A stretch of DNA of 64,000 nucleotides from Haemonchus contortus (GCA_000469685.2 LS997565.1:31404645-31468644); one strand, 5' to 3'. Shown: positions 28,401 to 37,945, numbered from the stretch's first letter. A program made the numbers and translations. Notes: a model not told the origin generated them from the letters alone.

Positions 28401-28606
28401 CCGGATGAGGTTAAATATTGTCAAACCTCTGCCAGATGGGAATAATAGTCAAGCATTTTTATTCTCTGCAGGTGGATCGATCCGTAGGCTCCTCGACTTT
28501 GGTCGAGAACGACGTCTTGCGAGATACGGATTCGTATATCAGGGACGCAGAGATTCGTTTGAATTTGTTCATGAATGACGTCCACAAGGATGAAACCACA
28601 GTCTGA
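19416..28606 (+). CDS. Claudin-like (Clc-like) four-transmembrane protein with long cytoplasmic tail; two alternative 3' ends
   Basis: Fourteen exons join without a phase error: 19416-19547, 21325-21425, 21925-22079, 23885-24016, 24095-24189, 24263-24391, 24528-24605, 24698-24787, 24834-24975, 25068-25296, 26117-26241, 26328-26548, 27018-27315, 27435-27601 (TAG); 697 residues. TM1 lies at about residues 15-38, followed by SPSW and the claudin/PMP22 signature GLWLDC in the extracellular loop and a second Cys in QCVYKFDYY. TM2 and TM3 are in exons 4-5 and TM4 in exon 6 (ending at LGCCVTSVSFSKTRAK). Exons 7-14 encode a polar tail rich in Ser, Pro, Thr and Arg. A second form can use a GTTTGC donor at 27574 and exons 28232-28409 and 28472-28606 (TGA); it has 792 residues and ends in ETTV, a class I PDZ-ligand motif. 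Assignment to the nematode Clc-like family (claudin superfamily, expected at cell contacts or as a channel-type subunit) is inferred from topology and the GLW-C motif. Confidence 0.85.
19636..20113. mobile_element. MITE, TIR family A, copy 3, inside intron 1 of the claudin-like gene
   Basis: The left end is AAGGCACAGTTCAAGAGGTA and the right end ...GTGAACTGGGCCT. The interior keeps the GAAACTCGTCCACATG block and a GGGTGTGGC block found in copies 1 and 5. Both ends are more diverged than in copy 1. Confidence 0.55.
22205..22500. repeat. Helitron-like dispersed repeat, copy in intron 3 of the claudin-like gene
   Basis: The block GGCCGGAAATTCATAGCTCT, then CTTAGAGCGTCCAAATTTGA, is shared with 23.2, 25.4, 33.8-34.3 and 63.5 kb. 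About 150 bp further, on the opposite strand, is a GCACGCATTGGCGTGC hairpin followed by GTAGCTCAACTGG, which also recurs at 55.8 and 63.8 kb. A hairpin next to a conserved end is typical of Helitron-like elements, but the required terminal bases were not proven. Confidence 0.4.
22725..23345. repeat. Helitron-like dispersed repeat, inverted copy with TTATCAG clusters
   Basis: 22725-23210 contains at least six TTATCAG/CTATCAG units, and 23215-23340 carries the AAATTCATAACTCCTGTC-type block in the opposite orientation to the copy at 22.2 kb. The same two parts occur together at 25.4-25.9 kb and 33.8-34.7 kb, so they belong to one composite repeat. It lies in intron 3 of the claudin-like gene. 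Confidence 0.45.
25375..25930. repeat. Helitron-like dispersed repeat with TGATAAGG clusters
   Basis: This intron 10 segment of the claudin-like gene has the AAATTCATGGTTCCTGTC / GACCTTGAGCCTTTGAATT block, then TAGGTGATGTAGGAT and GTGATAAGGGCTGATAAGG. The last two blocks match 34.6-34.7 kb closely. Confidence 0.45.
27639..27644 (+). terminator. Poly(A) signal AATAAA for the short form of the claudin-like gene
   Basis: AATAAA lies 38 nt after the TAG at 27599-27601, a suitable distance for cleavage of the shorter transcript. Confidence 0.5.
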
Positions 28607-28616
28607 AAAGAGAGTA

Positions 28617-28622
28617 AATAAA
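28617..28622 (+). terminator. Poly(A) signal AATAAA for the long form of the claudin-like gene
   Basis: AATAAA begins 11 nt after the TGA at 28604-28606, supporting use of the distal terminal exons. Confidence 0.55.
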
Positions 28623-30600
28623 GCCTTAACATAAAGTGTCCTGCAGTAAATCTCTACAGCTCTAAAATTGATAATATAGCAGAACTTTTCAGAACTAACA
28701 AGATCTAATATGCGATTCCGAAAACAATCCTGACAATTAGTAAACGGTTTTTTTTCGCTCCAGCTGCTGCAAAATTTCTTACAAGACTCGATTATGTGAT
28801 CGTGCCAATTTTATTAGAGTGTACTTGCAGACTATGTAAACCAGAGGGTCAAAAGAGCCGCCGGAGGTATTCCAGTAAGCTTCAGCTTTCCCCACTTGGT
28901 CACTATGACCACTTTCATAAGAGAAAATAAAAAACAATGTTTGATAGGGTATTGTTTGTTGTTTGAAGTTCGCTCCTCAGAATCATCATCCGCAATGATT
29001 CAATAAGCGTGACACAGAGTACGAACTATGTATTATAGTTCAAAGACGAAAATAAAATCAAATGGGAATCAGGTAATGGAAGCAGTATGAATCACGAAAC
29101 AGAAGATATTTCTACCCTGTTTGCGACACATTCTTCCAGTTGTTTGGTCTATTAGAGGTCCTCTTGAACAAGTCTCTTCATTTTTCCTCTGAAGCTTTTT
29201 GTGGCCGCTCCTTTTCAGCCTCAACTTCCAGTGCTTCCTAGTCGTATGATCTCTTTTCCTTCGCTGCGGCTGATCCCACCAACATCAACTGATCACAGGC
29301 GATGTTTCATTATCTTCGGCAGGATAGAAAGTACTGATGTCCACGTTTGTCACTACGTAAGAGGGTGGATGGCAGAACAGCCGTTTCCCGCGATCCCTTC
29401 GGTGAAGGAACAAATACTGATTGTGAGTCGGAAATGGCCTACACGCTTTGAATAAGGTGAACGCAGTATGGGATGGGAGGTGCTCTCTCATTTTCCATGT
29501 TCTCCAACGGAGGAGCCTAGAGATATCACACCAAGAGCTTGCTCAAGATCGGCAAGCAATCGAACTTCTAAAAATTCTGAAGACGGAGTCTGAGACATCA
29601 GAGCCTGGATTGCTCTAAAGAGAATATTTTTGCTCGTGACTACGTTATAAACATTTGAACATGTGCATTTGTATAGGTAGGTTTGCAAAATAAAAATTGC
29701 TCCAAAAACAGCTCATTACTATATGACAACCCCATGAAATATGAGTTCGTGTATGAAGAGGATCGAAGCAGATGTATCGAGTTTTCATCAAGGTCAACAG
29801 TTCTCTAGGAAATTTCGCATTTGTTTTACAAAGCTGCTGTTGTCTTACTGATGGAGCTGGAATGATTTCTCTCTTAAAAAGTTATCTAGCGAACAGAAAC
29901 TGAAGTATCATATTGTATCATCGAAACACATCGCCTAGACAAGGACTAGATGGTTCCAGCTCATTAATCAACTCATATTCTTCGTCTTCAGCTTCTCTCA
30001 CAGTCTTCTGTTCGTGTTGCTACGAATAAACTGCAACAGCGCGAGGAAATTGACCTTTTTTTGGGATACTATATTTGTATATGTTTGCCAAGAGACAAGT
30101 CGGAATTTTTTCTTTTGCTTTGAGAGAAAGTTCTGCTGGAATTACTGCTGAGAAAAACTGCCGCCCCTAGTAAGCCTGGGCTCCATAAATAACCACAGAA
30201 TTATTCTCCAGCTTCCACGTGAAAGCGACGATCCAGCTTTTTGAAGCGCTCTCTTCGTTCCTTCATCGATCTTTTTTATCTTTATTACATGCCGAACGTA
30301 AGCAGACATACCAAGTACTGAAGACCAAAGGAACAAAATGTCAGGAAAAGGGAACTTGAACTGTATAGAACATCAAAGCAAAACAGTGATCTTTGAATAA
30401 GGCACAAAACGCAGGTGAAGAATACTCAACACCTGCACTGTGAGATAACGGGAAACAGTGCTTCTGAATTTCAGAAAGGTGGAAGGAATCTGTACCGCTT
30501 TGCTCAATATGAAATACTCCATGCTTACATGAAAGGTGAAGAAACTACGCCACGCCAGGTCGCAGGAAACTGAGCCTGAGCTTTTCTCCTCTGGTTTTAG
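28623..30600. other. Intergenic or intronic stretch with conflicting exon candidates
   Basis: 29196-29422 follows a CTTTTCAG acceptor and ends at a GTGAGT donor; a 46-nt intron and an exon ending GGAGGAGCCTAG near 29522 would join in frame. A different plus frame ending at about 29623 and a minus frame at 29285-29491 are also protein-like over the same bases. I could not choose between them, so no gene is called. Confidence 0.3.
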
Positions 30601-30901
30601 TATGTACCAGGTCATATAAAGATATTGAAGCCTACGACAATCAGTTCTTTTACCATTTGTACGGTGTGACTTCAGTGGATAGCTGGTACAAGATGGAACT
30701 AATTGATAAACCAAAAAACAAACCGCTCTCAAAGGTAAGTATGTAGATGTATAGAGGTCAAATTGAAAAATATTAATAGAAAATGCTCTGAGGTCTACAC
30801 ACTACTTCCATTACATATTTATTCTGATAAAGATACAGTAGCGAATGGTCTGCCAGTAGTGTATGGTAGTGACTGATTTCCAGATTACTGCTGAAACGTG
30901 A
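30601..30901 (+). CDS. Two terminal exons of an unrecognised gene
   Basis: Exon 30601-30734 follows GGTTTTAG and ends at a consensus AAAG|GTAAGT donor; it reads through 44 codons (for example CTRSYKDIEAYDNQFFYHLY). A short last exon 30884-30901 after TTTCCAG would add ITAET and stop. Upstream exons must exist because the exon starts in phase 1; one candidate ends at a GTAAGC donor near 30297. The gene would converge on the LDLR-A gene at 31.1 kb. No domain recognised. Confidence 0.45.
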
Positions 30902-31100
30902 GCAACCTCAGTCCAAAGTCTAAAACGTCGAGTGAGAGTTCTAAAGTAACGTTCGTTGTTTGCAAATTTGCTACGAGCTAACGTTTTATAACACCTTTAC
31001 CAGTGTGTATGAATGTAAGTCGAGCTCCAGGAAAATGGGGCTACCTCTTTGCTAGCGACCACTATACGGTGTAGTGTTGAGATCCGTTTCGAAGATACTT

Positions 31101-32826
31101 TTATGACCTTCTAGTAACACCTCTCTTCAGAGCTTGCCAGCCGTGGCAAAACTCTCGCTCGTCCGATCCGTCACTGAAATAAGCCGACATCCAGTTAGAA
31201 AGGTGGAAGTTCGGCCGTCAATAAACTCAAGAGGGAGTCTAGAGCTCCGTGATTTCTAGAAGTTTATTCATGAAACGATGGGATGTGCCAGGAAGACCAG
31301 TTTTTCGATGCGCAAAAGTTGGTTAATCGGCACATCTAAGCGTAGGGTTCCGGGGGGTTCCACATACAATGGAATCGAGGACCAGGTCACTCGTGAATGA
31401 AACAAGAATTCTATGAAGCTCAATATCACGAAAACCCTCTCCCAGAACCAGTGATCTACTTATTATTTACGACCTCCACTGAAATCATTTCATCACCAAC
31501 TTGCAGTCATTTTTCTGATCGCACACAAATCGAGAAGCGATACATTTGGAACTGTCCATACACATGAACCATCCTTTGGGACATTTCATCGCATGAGGCA
31601 CATATCGACTAGAACCATCCTTCAATATCATCCATTATCGTCCTAATCACAGCTTGAAAGATATTAACGTATCAACAACCAGGGCTCCGTGTTGCGGTCG
31701 CTTTAGGCAAATCGAGTCATCTTCATCAGAATGGTCTGAGCAGTCAATTCTGCCGTCGCACATCCACCTTTAAACAGTTAATATTATGCTACATAAGATC
31801 ACGAACCGGAAACGCAGAATCAAAATGACTCATGCCGTGGCAAACCCAGCCATTACAGTAAGTATCGACTTGTATTTTAATAAAAAACAAGCTTTAGATG
31901 TACCAAATACTTCATCGAAAATCCATATAATGGTCGTTAGCGTCACAATTTCGCAACATTTTCGGTATGACCACGGGAAGAGAAGTTCGAAATGTGAGAC
32001 CTTTCCGATTTATGTGGCACTGAGCTCAGGGAGGATCTGGCAGCTGAACCACAACAAAAAAAGGGTTGGCAAAGTCATTTTCGAGTTCGCACGGACGTGC
32101 ATGTTACCAGTATTTGATAGTGGACTGGCCCCATAAAACTGCAGTTATCGTAACCGTCTACTGAAACAGCGCTACACATTGCATACTAAAATGATGCATT
32201 GAACCGGCGCGATACCTGGCGGGTGCAGCGAGCGCAGCACATCACCCGTCTGAACTCCTATACTCAAAACGGCGGATGGGTAACTATTCAGTATCTAACA
32301 GTTCTGCTCAGATGGAAAAATGTGCTAAATAAATTTCTAAGCGGTTCTGGCTATGCAATGTCCTCAGTAATGAGTCTGATAGTGAGAGCAACATGCATCG
32401 GCGCGCTTCAGTTGATGCTCTCCGGTGAAATAAAAGTGCGTGGGAGTTTGGACGATGGCTACTTTTTTACTATCAAGACAAATTACTCTTTTCAGAGCTG
32501 GAAATTCCACAAAACTAGACTCCAAAAAAATTTTGTGATCCAAGGTACGGACATCATTGCAGAATGGAAAAGTAAATTTCAAAGTTGCGATTTTTTACGT
32601 TCACTAAAGAAGAAAACGAGAATGTCACAAGTCATCACCTTTTATGAATGCAAAGAATACCATCCGCACAAGGAATATAGTTAAGGGAAGGGCACCTGAA
32701 CAAGAAGCATGGGAGAACCGATAAACAACACAAAAATCTTGCTGACCTGGCGACTACTTGCTGATCGTTTTCTGTCGAAACGCTTATGATCACGGATACC
32801 CCACAGATAAGTTGCTGTAATAGCAT
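31101..32826 (-). CDS. Small secreted protein with two LDL-receptor class A domains
   Basis: Five exons join in phase: 32826-32747, 32695-32639, 31767-31669, 31608-31501, 31173-31101 (TAA), giving 138 residues. The protein starts with a signal peptide (MLLQQLICGVSVIISVS). Module 1 has six Cys: CPSLNYIPC...C, then WMCDGRIDC and SDHSDEDDSIC. Module 2 is CPKGWFMC...C, FVCDQKNDC, NDGSDEREFC. Both keep the acidic DxSDE calcium-binding motif of this family, split over exon borders. An ATTTCCCCAG site ends 3 nt before the ATG, suitable for trans-splicing. There is no transmembrane segment and no other domain, so a secreted ligand-binding or lipoprotein-receptor-like decoy role is only an inference. 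The exon 5 stop depends on not using a GTGTTAC donor at 31120. Confidence 0.75.
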
Positions 32827-33204
32827 CGGCTGGGGAAATATATGAAGAGTCAATGGTCGTTGCTTCGTTTATAAGGGCGTTCATGGAGTATCCTGTTACG
32901 CAGTCTAAACAACAGTGAAACAATCCAAAACGGAAGGGCTGAGCTTCTGGCCTCATGTCGTGGTGTCGATCCTTATCCCCTCATCTGTCTTACCAGTGCG
33001 AACTTTTTGTTAGTACCGCTCTGGGGCAGTTTTTTTTCGGTTCCTTCTAACTTCTATGTATAACCACACCTTTTTAACATTGAATGCTGGATTCGGGACA
33101 ACGTACATACCAAAGCTTAACAAAGTTACGTGTGATGTGTTTGTCGAATGGTCCACGGTGAGAATCTACAAACCATATGCTAACTATACTAGCTAACGGA
33201 CTTC

Positions 33205-33459
33205 CTGTCATTCACTGTCGCCATGGGTCATGACAGATTGTTTGAACTTCCTAAATGGGTTTCCCTTGTGAATGATGCAGCCTCTGCAATGCCGGTGGAA
33301 CTCGTCCGAATATACACACGGTACGATCTCTGAGCTTTTATAGCGCCCTAATTAGGCCTTCCGAGATGATAGTGCCAGATATTCATAGTATACGAGGGTG
33401 CCTCGAATTCATCTTATGGAGTAATCTCATAAACCATTTTTATCGCGAACTGTGCCTTT
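33205..33459. mobile_element. MITE, TIR family A, copy 4 (left end missing)
   Basis: The right end ...TTTTTATCGCGAACTGTGCCTTT and the blocks CACTGTCGCCATGGGTCATG and TTGAACTTCCTA match copies 1 and 2. The left inverted repeat was not found, so the copy looks truncated or too diverged. Confidence 0.5.
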
Positions 33460-33689
33460 AACCACCATCAAAACCTTGGCTCACATGTCTATCTTTCATT
33501 CAGCATTTTCCAGAATGTTTGCTCCCTTGCGTCACGACGGCATATTAAAGGAGTCGAGCCGCGATTTCGAAACTAATTGGGAAGGAATCCTCAACCTCAA
33601 GTGTTACCTCAGCTGAAAAGTGGTGCTGCCTCAATCCTTGGTCCACAAAAGAGCATAAACATGTTCATCAGAAGGAAGAAAAGTGGAAC

Positions 33690-34700
33690 AATACAACAAA
33701 TATATATATATATAAAATATCTACCACAATCCTTCTATATATGAAGCGCTCGCGTCTGTCTGTCTGTTTGCACGGAACTTAGTAACTCCTGTCCCCGTGG
33801 TGGACCTAGAGCGTTCCAATTCGGTAGGAGCACAGACGGCAGGGTGTGAACACTTATGTTGGATGGTGAAGCCAGAGTGCGCCCACAGGGGGCGGGCTTC
33901 GAAAACTCATAACTTCTGCTCCCAAGGACCTAGAGCATTGAAATTTGCTAGCATAACTGAAAGCACGATAGGAACACTTACTGTGAGTGGTAGGACCGGA
34001 CTCTGCCCACCATAAATGTTCGCACCCTGAGTGGCAAAGTATGCGCGGTTCGAGCAGGGACTCCTGACTCCTGTTTACGTGAACCTAAGGCGATGAAATT
34101 GGGTAGGAGTTCAGGCGACAGGATATTAACACCCACAGCAGACAGCAAGAGCAGACTTCGCGCGCAGGGGCGGGGCGTGAGTCATAGGAATTTTCGATCT
34201 CAAATCTATAACTCCTGTCCTCGTGGATCCAGAGTGGAGCGTTGTAATTTGGTAAAAAGACAAGATGGGAACACTGATGATGTGTGATAGGAGGTGGTAA
34301 CCATTGAAAGGAGCTGATTAAAAGCCTTAAAAGGCAAGAGCTGCATGATCCGTCATTTCCTTCGTATAAACGGTTTTGACACTTTAGAAGGGGAAGTGGA
34401 TTAAAAAGGGATCGTAGATGTTCAGTGATAAAACGTCTTCCATATTAACAATGGAGCAATTTAGAGTGGGATGTAGAGAGACCGAAGATAATTGGTGTCC
34501 AGGACTGATAGCAGGCGTGCAAGGGCTAACGAAGAGCCTAGAAGGTTACAGCCACTGGGTTTGTATTCCCCTTCGTGTCAACGTCTCGTTCGTAGAACCT
34601 TGGCATTTCAATAGGTGATGTAGGATGTGACGTGGTCATAGGTACTCTGTGACAAGAACTGATAACAACTGATAAGAGCTGATAAGTGGTCTTAGGGAAC
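33690..34700. repeat. Helitron-like composite repeat with internal tandem units
   Basis: It begins near an (AT)n tract (about 33698-33714), TCTATATATGAAGCGCTCG and GTCTGTCTGTCTGTTTG, a start seen in many Helitron-like non-autonomous elements. Then come four diverged units centred on CTCCTGTCCCCGTGG / GACCTAGAGCGTTCCAATT at about 33785, 33910, 34065 and 34210, spaced 125-155 bp. The end at 34.6-34.7 kb carries TGATAACAACTGATAAGAGC, as at 25.6 kb. Confidence 0.45.
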
Positions 34701-34824
34701 CGCTCACCAAACAAATCTTAACAACTTTGGTATTCACAATTATGAGCTGACTCCCTGATATGTTACATTCAATAAGATGGGATAGTAGAGTAGGAGACAA
34801 AAGTGAGTGGTAAGTGCTGTGGTT

Positions 34825-34903
34825 TTTTTACGGAGATATCATTAGTCGAGAATTCCAGATTGCTTTCGTCTGGAATTTTCTACTAATGATATCTCCGTAA
34901 AAA
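34825..34903. repeat. Near-perfect 35-bp palindrome
   Basis: Arms 34825-34859 and 34869-34903 are inverted repeats with two mismatches in 35, around a 9-nt loop. The arm starts TTTTTACGGAGATATCATTA. A partial match (CATCATTAGTTGAGAAT) lies at about 22540, so it is part of a dispersed repeat or a palindromic MITE. Confidence 0.75.
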
Positions 34904-35243
34904 GGTTCATTGATAAACAAAGATATGATAATGGTGCTATGCATTTCCCTATAAGCCCTGTGCTAAAATCCGTGTACAGGAAAATATTATTTTTTCAAAT
35001 AGGAGTGGAGAATTAACCGGTTACTACAACTTTGTCGAAGAAGGGGGAAGCCCGGCACTAGGAGGGCGAACCGACTGGTGGTAGTATAACAAGGAGTCAG
35101 CTCGAATTAACTCAATAAAACGACTTATCCGTGTTACATCAGGAAGATGCAAGCTGCATGATTGCGAGCTTGAGTAGGGAAGAAGCGCCGCGGTAGGCAA
35201 GTTTCCTTACTTTTTCTTTCTTTTCGCTCTTGGTATATACTGC

Positions 35244-35820
35244 CTATACTGACAAATTGCAGTTATATCAGGAATAGTCGATTGCCTCCTTGTTACTATG
35301 TTCTTGCCAAAACAACGTCAAAATACCATAACTTCAGCGCGTCAAGGCTTCAAACTTGGGTAATTAAACCACCACTAGTTCTATAACAATAGAGGCAAGA
35401 GCAAGGCTATATAAAACAGAGGCAACAATAAGAGTTCATGGCACAAGGCAGCACCGGATTAACAAAAAAGTAGCTGATACATAGGGATATCATAACTGAC
35501 GACATGGAGCTACATGTCCGAAGACATGAGGATATCATAGGAATGAGAGACTGACGACATGGAGATATGTATTTGATGACATGATGAGAACATACAACTG
35601 AGGAAGGAGGTTGAGGTTGAGAGCATGTAAGATGAGCTGGCGATTCGGCTGAACCGTGGAGACTCTTTTATTGGGGTGGCGATCGCACGTGCGTAGTCCT
35701 CAAGGCTGTAGGGCGTCTTTGCGCTGTGTTTTTATCATGTGCTGTCCGGAAGTTGAAATCAAGTCACTTCGTTTGATATGAGTCATAGTTGTGATTGACT
35801 GATCGAATGAGACAATTATA
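35244..35820 (-). repeat. 3' LTR of element 1
   Basis: This is the intact reference copy. U3 is about 35371-35820 with a TATATAG box near 35409-35418. R begins at the SL1-like 22-mer (35370-35349). U5 ends near 35244 with the block shared by the 5' LTR (CTATACTGACA on the plus strand). Beyond that point the two copies differ, as expected at the element border. Confidence 0.6.
35349..35370 (-). promoter_or_regulatory. SL1 spliced-leader-like 22-mer at the start of R (element 1, 3' LTR)
   Basis: On the minus strand it begins GGTTTAATTACCCAAGTTTG and matches nematode SL1 at 21 of 22 positions (last base A instead of G). It lies about 40 nt downstream of a TATATAG box. It is not followed by the SL RNA snRNA body, so it is not an SL1 RNA gene. 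Confidence 0.75.
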
Positions 35821-36299
35821 TGAATTCGCGTGTTACCCACGATATTTCCGCCAGCGCCAATGGCCGGGAATTAGTGGTGGTGCCTAGTTCGTCATATAAT
35901 CTTTTTATGCCTTCGAAGTGGCGGTTCGCTTGACTTTGCGCCTGTTCCAGTCTTACGCGGGTTTCCAGCGCCGTCTGGGGTAGTTCGCAGAGCACAGAGT
36001 GATGTCCTTCTCTTTCGTAGTAAAAACACATGGCGTGGCATTTGCGGCAAGTCAAATTTCCTGGGCAGTATTCTGAGCATCGAAAGCATTTTCCATGATG
36101 TTGCACGAATAGCATCTCTATTGCACCGATCATATCTAGCCACCGCCATGACGTCGCGGAGGGCATGTTGGGATATCATTGCGAGCTGAGTTGAAGCTTT
36201 GTCCTTAGGAGATCCGCTTCTATAACGTGTCTTGGACGACGTGCCTCCTGTTGAGCCGGCACTACTTCTATTGTCTCGTTTCCGGCGTGAACCGCGCAC
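35816..36299 (-). pseudogene. gag remnant of BEL/Pao-like element 1
   Basis: Two overlapping minus frames (36299-35892 and 36166-35816) together resemble a gag C-terminus, broken by at least one frameshift. The second frame has a zinc-knuckle run: CFRC and CRKC, then CFYYEREGHHSVLC. The last would be the standard C-x2-C-x4-H-x4-C if the Y were C. After it comes a helical tail (ALETRVRLEQAQSQANRHFE). Gag proteins coat the element RNA; this copy is dead. Confidence 0.6.
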
Positions 36300-36441
36300 G
36301 TCGGTTCCTCATCGCTCACTTCTTCCTTATTCTCCGACGGATTTTTGTGTCAAATGAATGCCTACAATAACCGCTCCTCAGGCAAAGTGGTTCGTTGGCT
36401 GCTCTGTTGTACCCTCTATCGCAGCAGCCTTGACGAGGAAT

Positions 36442-36507
36442 GCATCGGTGGTTCATTGGTAGAATGCTCGCTGCTATGCGTGTGGCCCAGGTTCGATTTT
36501 GGCCGAC
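36442..36507 (+). tRNA. tRNA-Gly(GCC)-like pseudogene at the primer-binding site of element 1
   Basis: On the plus strand GCATCGGTGGTTCATTGGTA...GGTTCGATTTTGGCCGA follows a eukaryotic tRNA-Gly from its 5' end nearly to its 3' end, with single-base losses in the anticodon loop and T-stem and a broken acceptor end. It abuts the LTR end exactly where, on the element's own strand, the primer-binding site must be. It may therefore be a reverse-transcribed copy of the primer tRNA rather than an old tRNA gene. Confidence 0.6.
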
Positions 36508-36562
36508 TATACTGACATATCGTAGTTATATCGAAAATAGCCGTTTAACCCCATTGCTACTA

Positions 36563-37827
36563 TTAGGTTGTTCGGAAAGGAATGCGCGTTTGAGTTCAAA
36601 AAAAATTTTTTATTATTAGAACAAAACTAAACAAGATCAACTCGGAAGACTTTTACCATTACTATCAATGACTTCTTGTCTACGTTTACGCAAAGAATGG
36701 ATTCTTCTTCTGAAGAACTCGGCCGGCTGCAATTCAAGGTAGTTGGACACCCTGAGTTGAACTTTTTAGCGGTTTTTGAATTTTCTCTCGGCCAAGGAGT
36801 GCTGCATTGACCGGAGCAGATGGTCATCGGATGGAGTCAGGTCTGGGCTGTAAGGCGGATGAGGCAGGACTTCCCTACCCCTATTCCTTAATTTTTTCCA
36901 AGGTGGTTTTCGCAACATGTTGACGAGCGTTGTCGAGGAGAATTTTGCCGACGTCGTTTCGACACCTTGACGACGCAGTGCTTGATCCACGCGGTTCAAT
37001 TGATCTTCGTAAATGTCCGCCGTAACGGTTTGACCCGAATTCAGGACTTCAAACTACACTCAACCTTTGCTGTTCCACCAAACCCAGAGCATCACCTTTC
37101 TGCCACGTGTATCCGGTTTCGGAGTGGGTTTTGAAGTGTCACCGGCGTCTAGCCACTGCCCTTTTCGTGTTGTGTTGTCGAAGCAGATCCATTTCCTGTC
37201 TGATGTTATATTAGAGTTTAAAAAAACCGCTGTTCTTGGAGCGATGGAGAAGAATTTCGGCCATCGCCACCTGTGCTGCCTGGTTTGAGTCGCTTGCCTC
37301 GTGCGGTACCCATTTTCCGCACCTGTTCTTCTTGCCAATTGCCAGCAAATGCTCCTGGATGGTAGAGTTTGAGCAGCCAACACGTGTTGCCAGTTCTCGG
37401 GTGGTCTGGTGTGGATTCAATTTGATGACGGTTTTTAACACTTGGTTATCGACGAATAGGGGCCGACTCCCATGTTCTTCGTCCTCCAAGCTTTCATTAC
37501 CGTTTTTGAAACGCCGATACCATCGTCGACACTGGCTTTCTGACAGGGCTGTTTCGCCTTATACTTCAGATGTGGCACGATGAGATTCAACAGCCGATTT
37601 TCCTTGCTTGAAGTTGTACCACATGCAAGCCCGCAAAAGGCATTTTTGGTCAAGCACCTTTTAAACTTTTTTTCTAAAAAAAAACAAAGTGGACACAAAC
37701 AAAATTATATCAAAAGATGCGCAATGAAAATCTCTTCCGAGTAGACAAAACTGTTTTGAAGAATCTTCCATACTAGGGGAGAAGTGAATGGACAAAGTTA
37801 GCGCGCATTCCTTTCCGAACAACCTAA
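36563..37827 (-). mobile_element. mariner-family transposon, complete ends, inactive
   Basis: The 1265-bp element has perfect 26-bp terminal inverted repeats (TTAGGTTGTTCGGAAAGGAA... at 36563 and its inverse ending at 37827) and TA duplications at 36561-36562 and 37828-37829. It interrupts the 5' LTR of element 1: the flanks ATTGCTACTAT and TTCTTGCCACAACAAC are contiguous in the 3' LTR (GTTACTATGTTCTTGCCAAAACAAC). Confidence 0.93.
36630..37690 (-). pseudogene. mariner transposase pseudogene
   Basis: Minus-strand fragments cover the protein in order. They are the N-terminal helix-turn-helix (YNFKQGKSAVESHRATSEV, then a TAA stop, then SQCRRWYRRFKNGNESLEDE), the second helix-turn-helix (NPHQTTRELATRVGCSNSTI), and the catalytic core in three frames: SDRKWICFDN, LLDNARQHVAKT and YSPDLTPSDDHLLRSMQHSL. 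The order fits the DD34D triad of mariner transposases. One in-frame stop and at least three frameshifts make it inactive. The pattern resembles the SETMAR/Hsmar1-like lineage that also includes a hookworm mariner. Confidence 0.9.
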
Positions 37828-37891
37828 TATTTCTTGCCACAACAACAGTCACACGTCAAAATACCACAACTTTATTGCGTCAAGCATACAC

Positions 37892-37913
37892 CTCAAACAT
37901 GGGCAATCAAACC
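37892..37913 (-). promoter_or_regulatory. SL1-like 22-mer in the 5' LTR of element 1
   Basis: It matches SL1 at 19 of 22 positions and is followed on the minus strand by G|GTGTATG and an AATAAA 18 nt further. It lies at the same LTR position as the copy at 35349-35370. Confidence 0.65.
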
Positions 37914-37945
37914 AACACTAATTCTAAAAGGATAGAAGCAAGAGC

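Noticed and set aside
32199..32684. 161-codon plus-strand ORF, the longest uninterrupted frame in the window
   Set aside because: It lies over exon 2 and intron 2 of the LDLR-A gene on the other strand, has no splice context, and its antisense is at least as protein-like (for example FPALKRVICLDSKKVAIVQT).
32681..32956. Minus frame reading CCLDCVTGYSMNALINEATT across the first exon of the LDLR-A gene
   Set aside because: Its phase at the 32747 donor does not fit the LDLR-A exon; the neighbouring frame gives a signal peptide and a correct join.
35349..35370. SL1 RNA gene
   Set aside because: Only the 22-nt leader matches. The donor GGTAAAC and the downstream snRNA-like body with an Sm site are absent.
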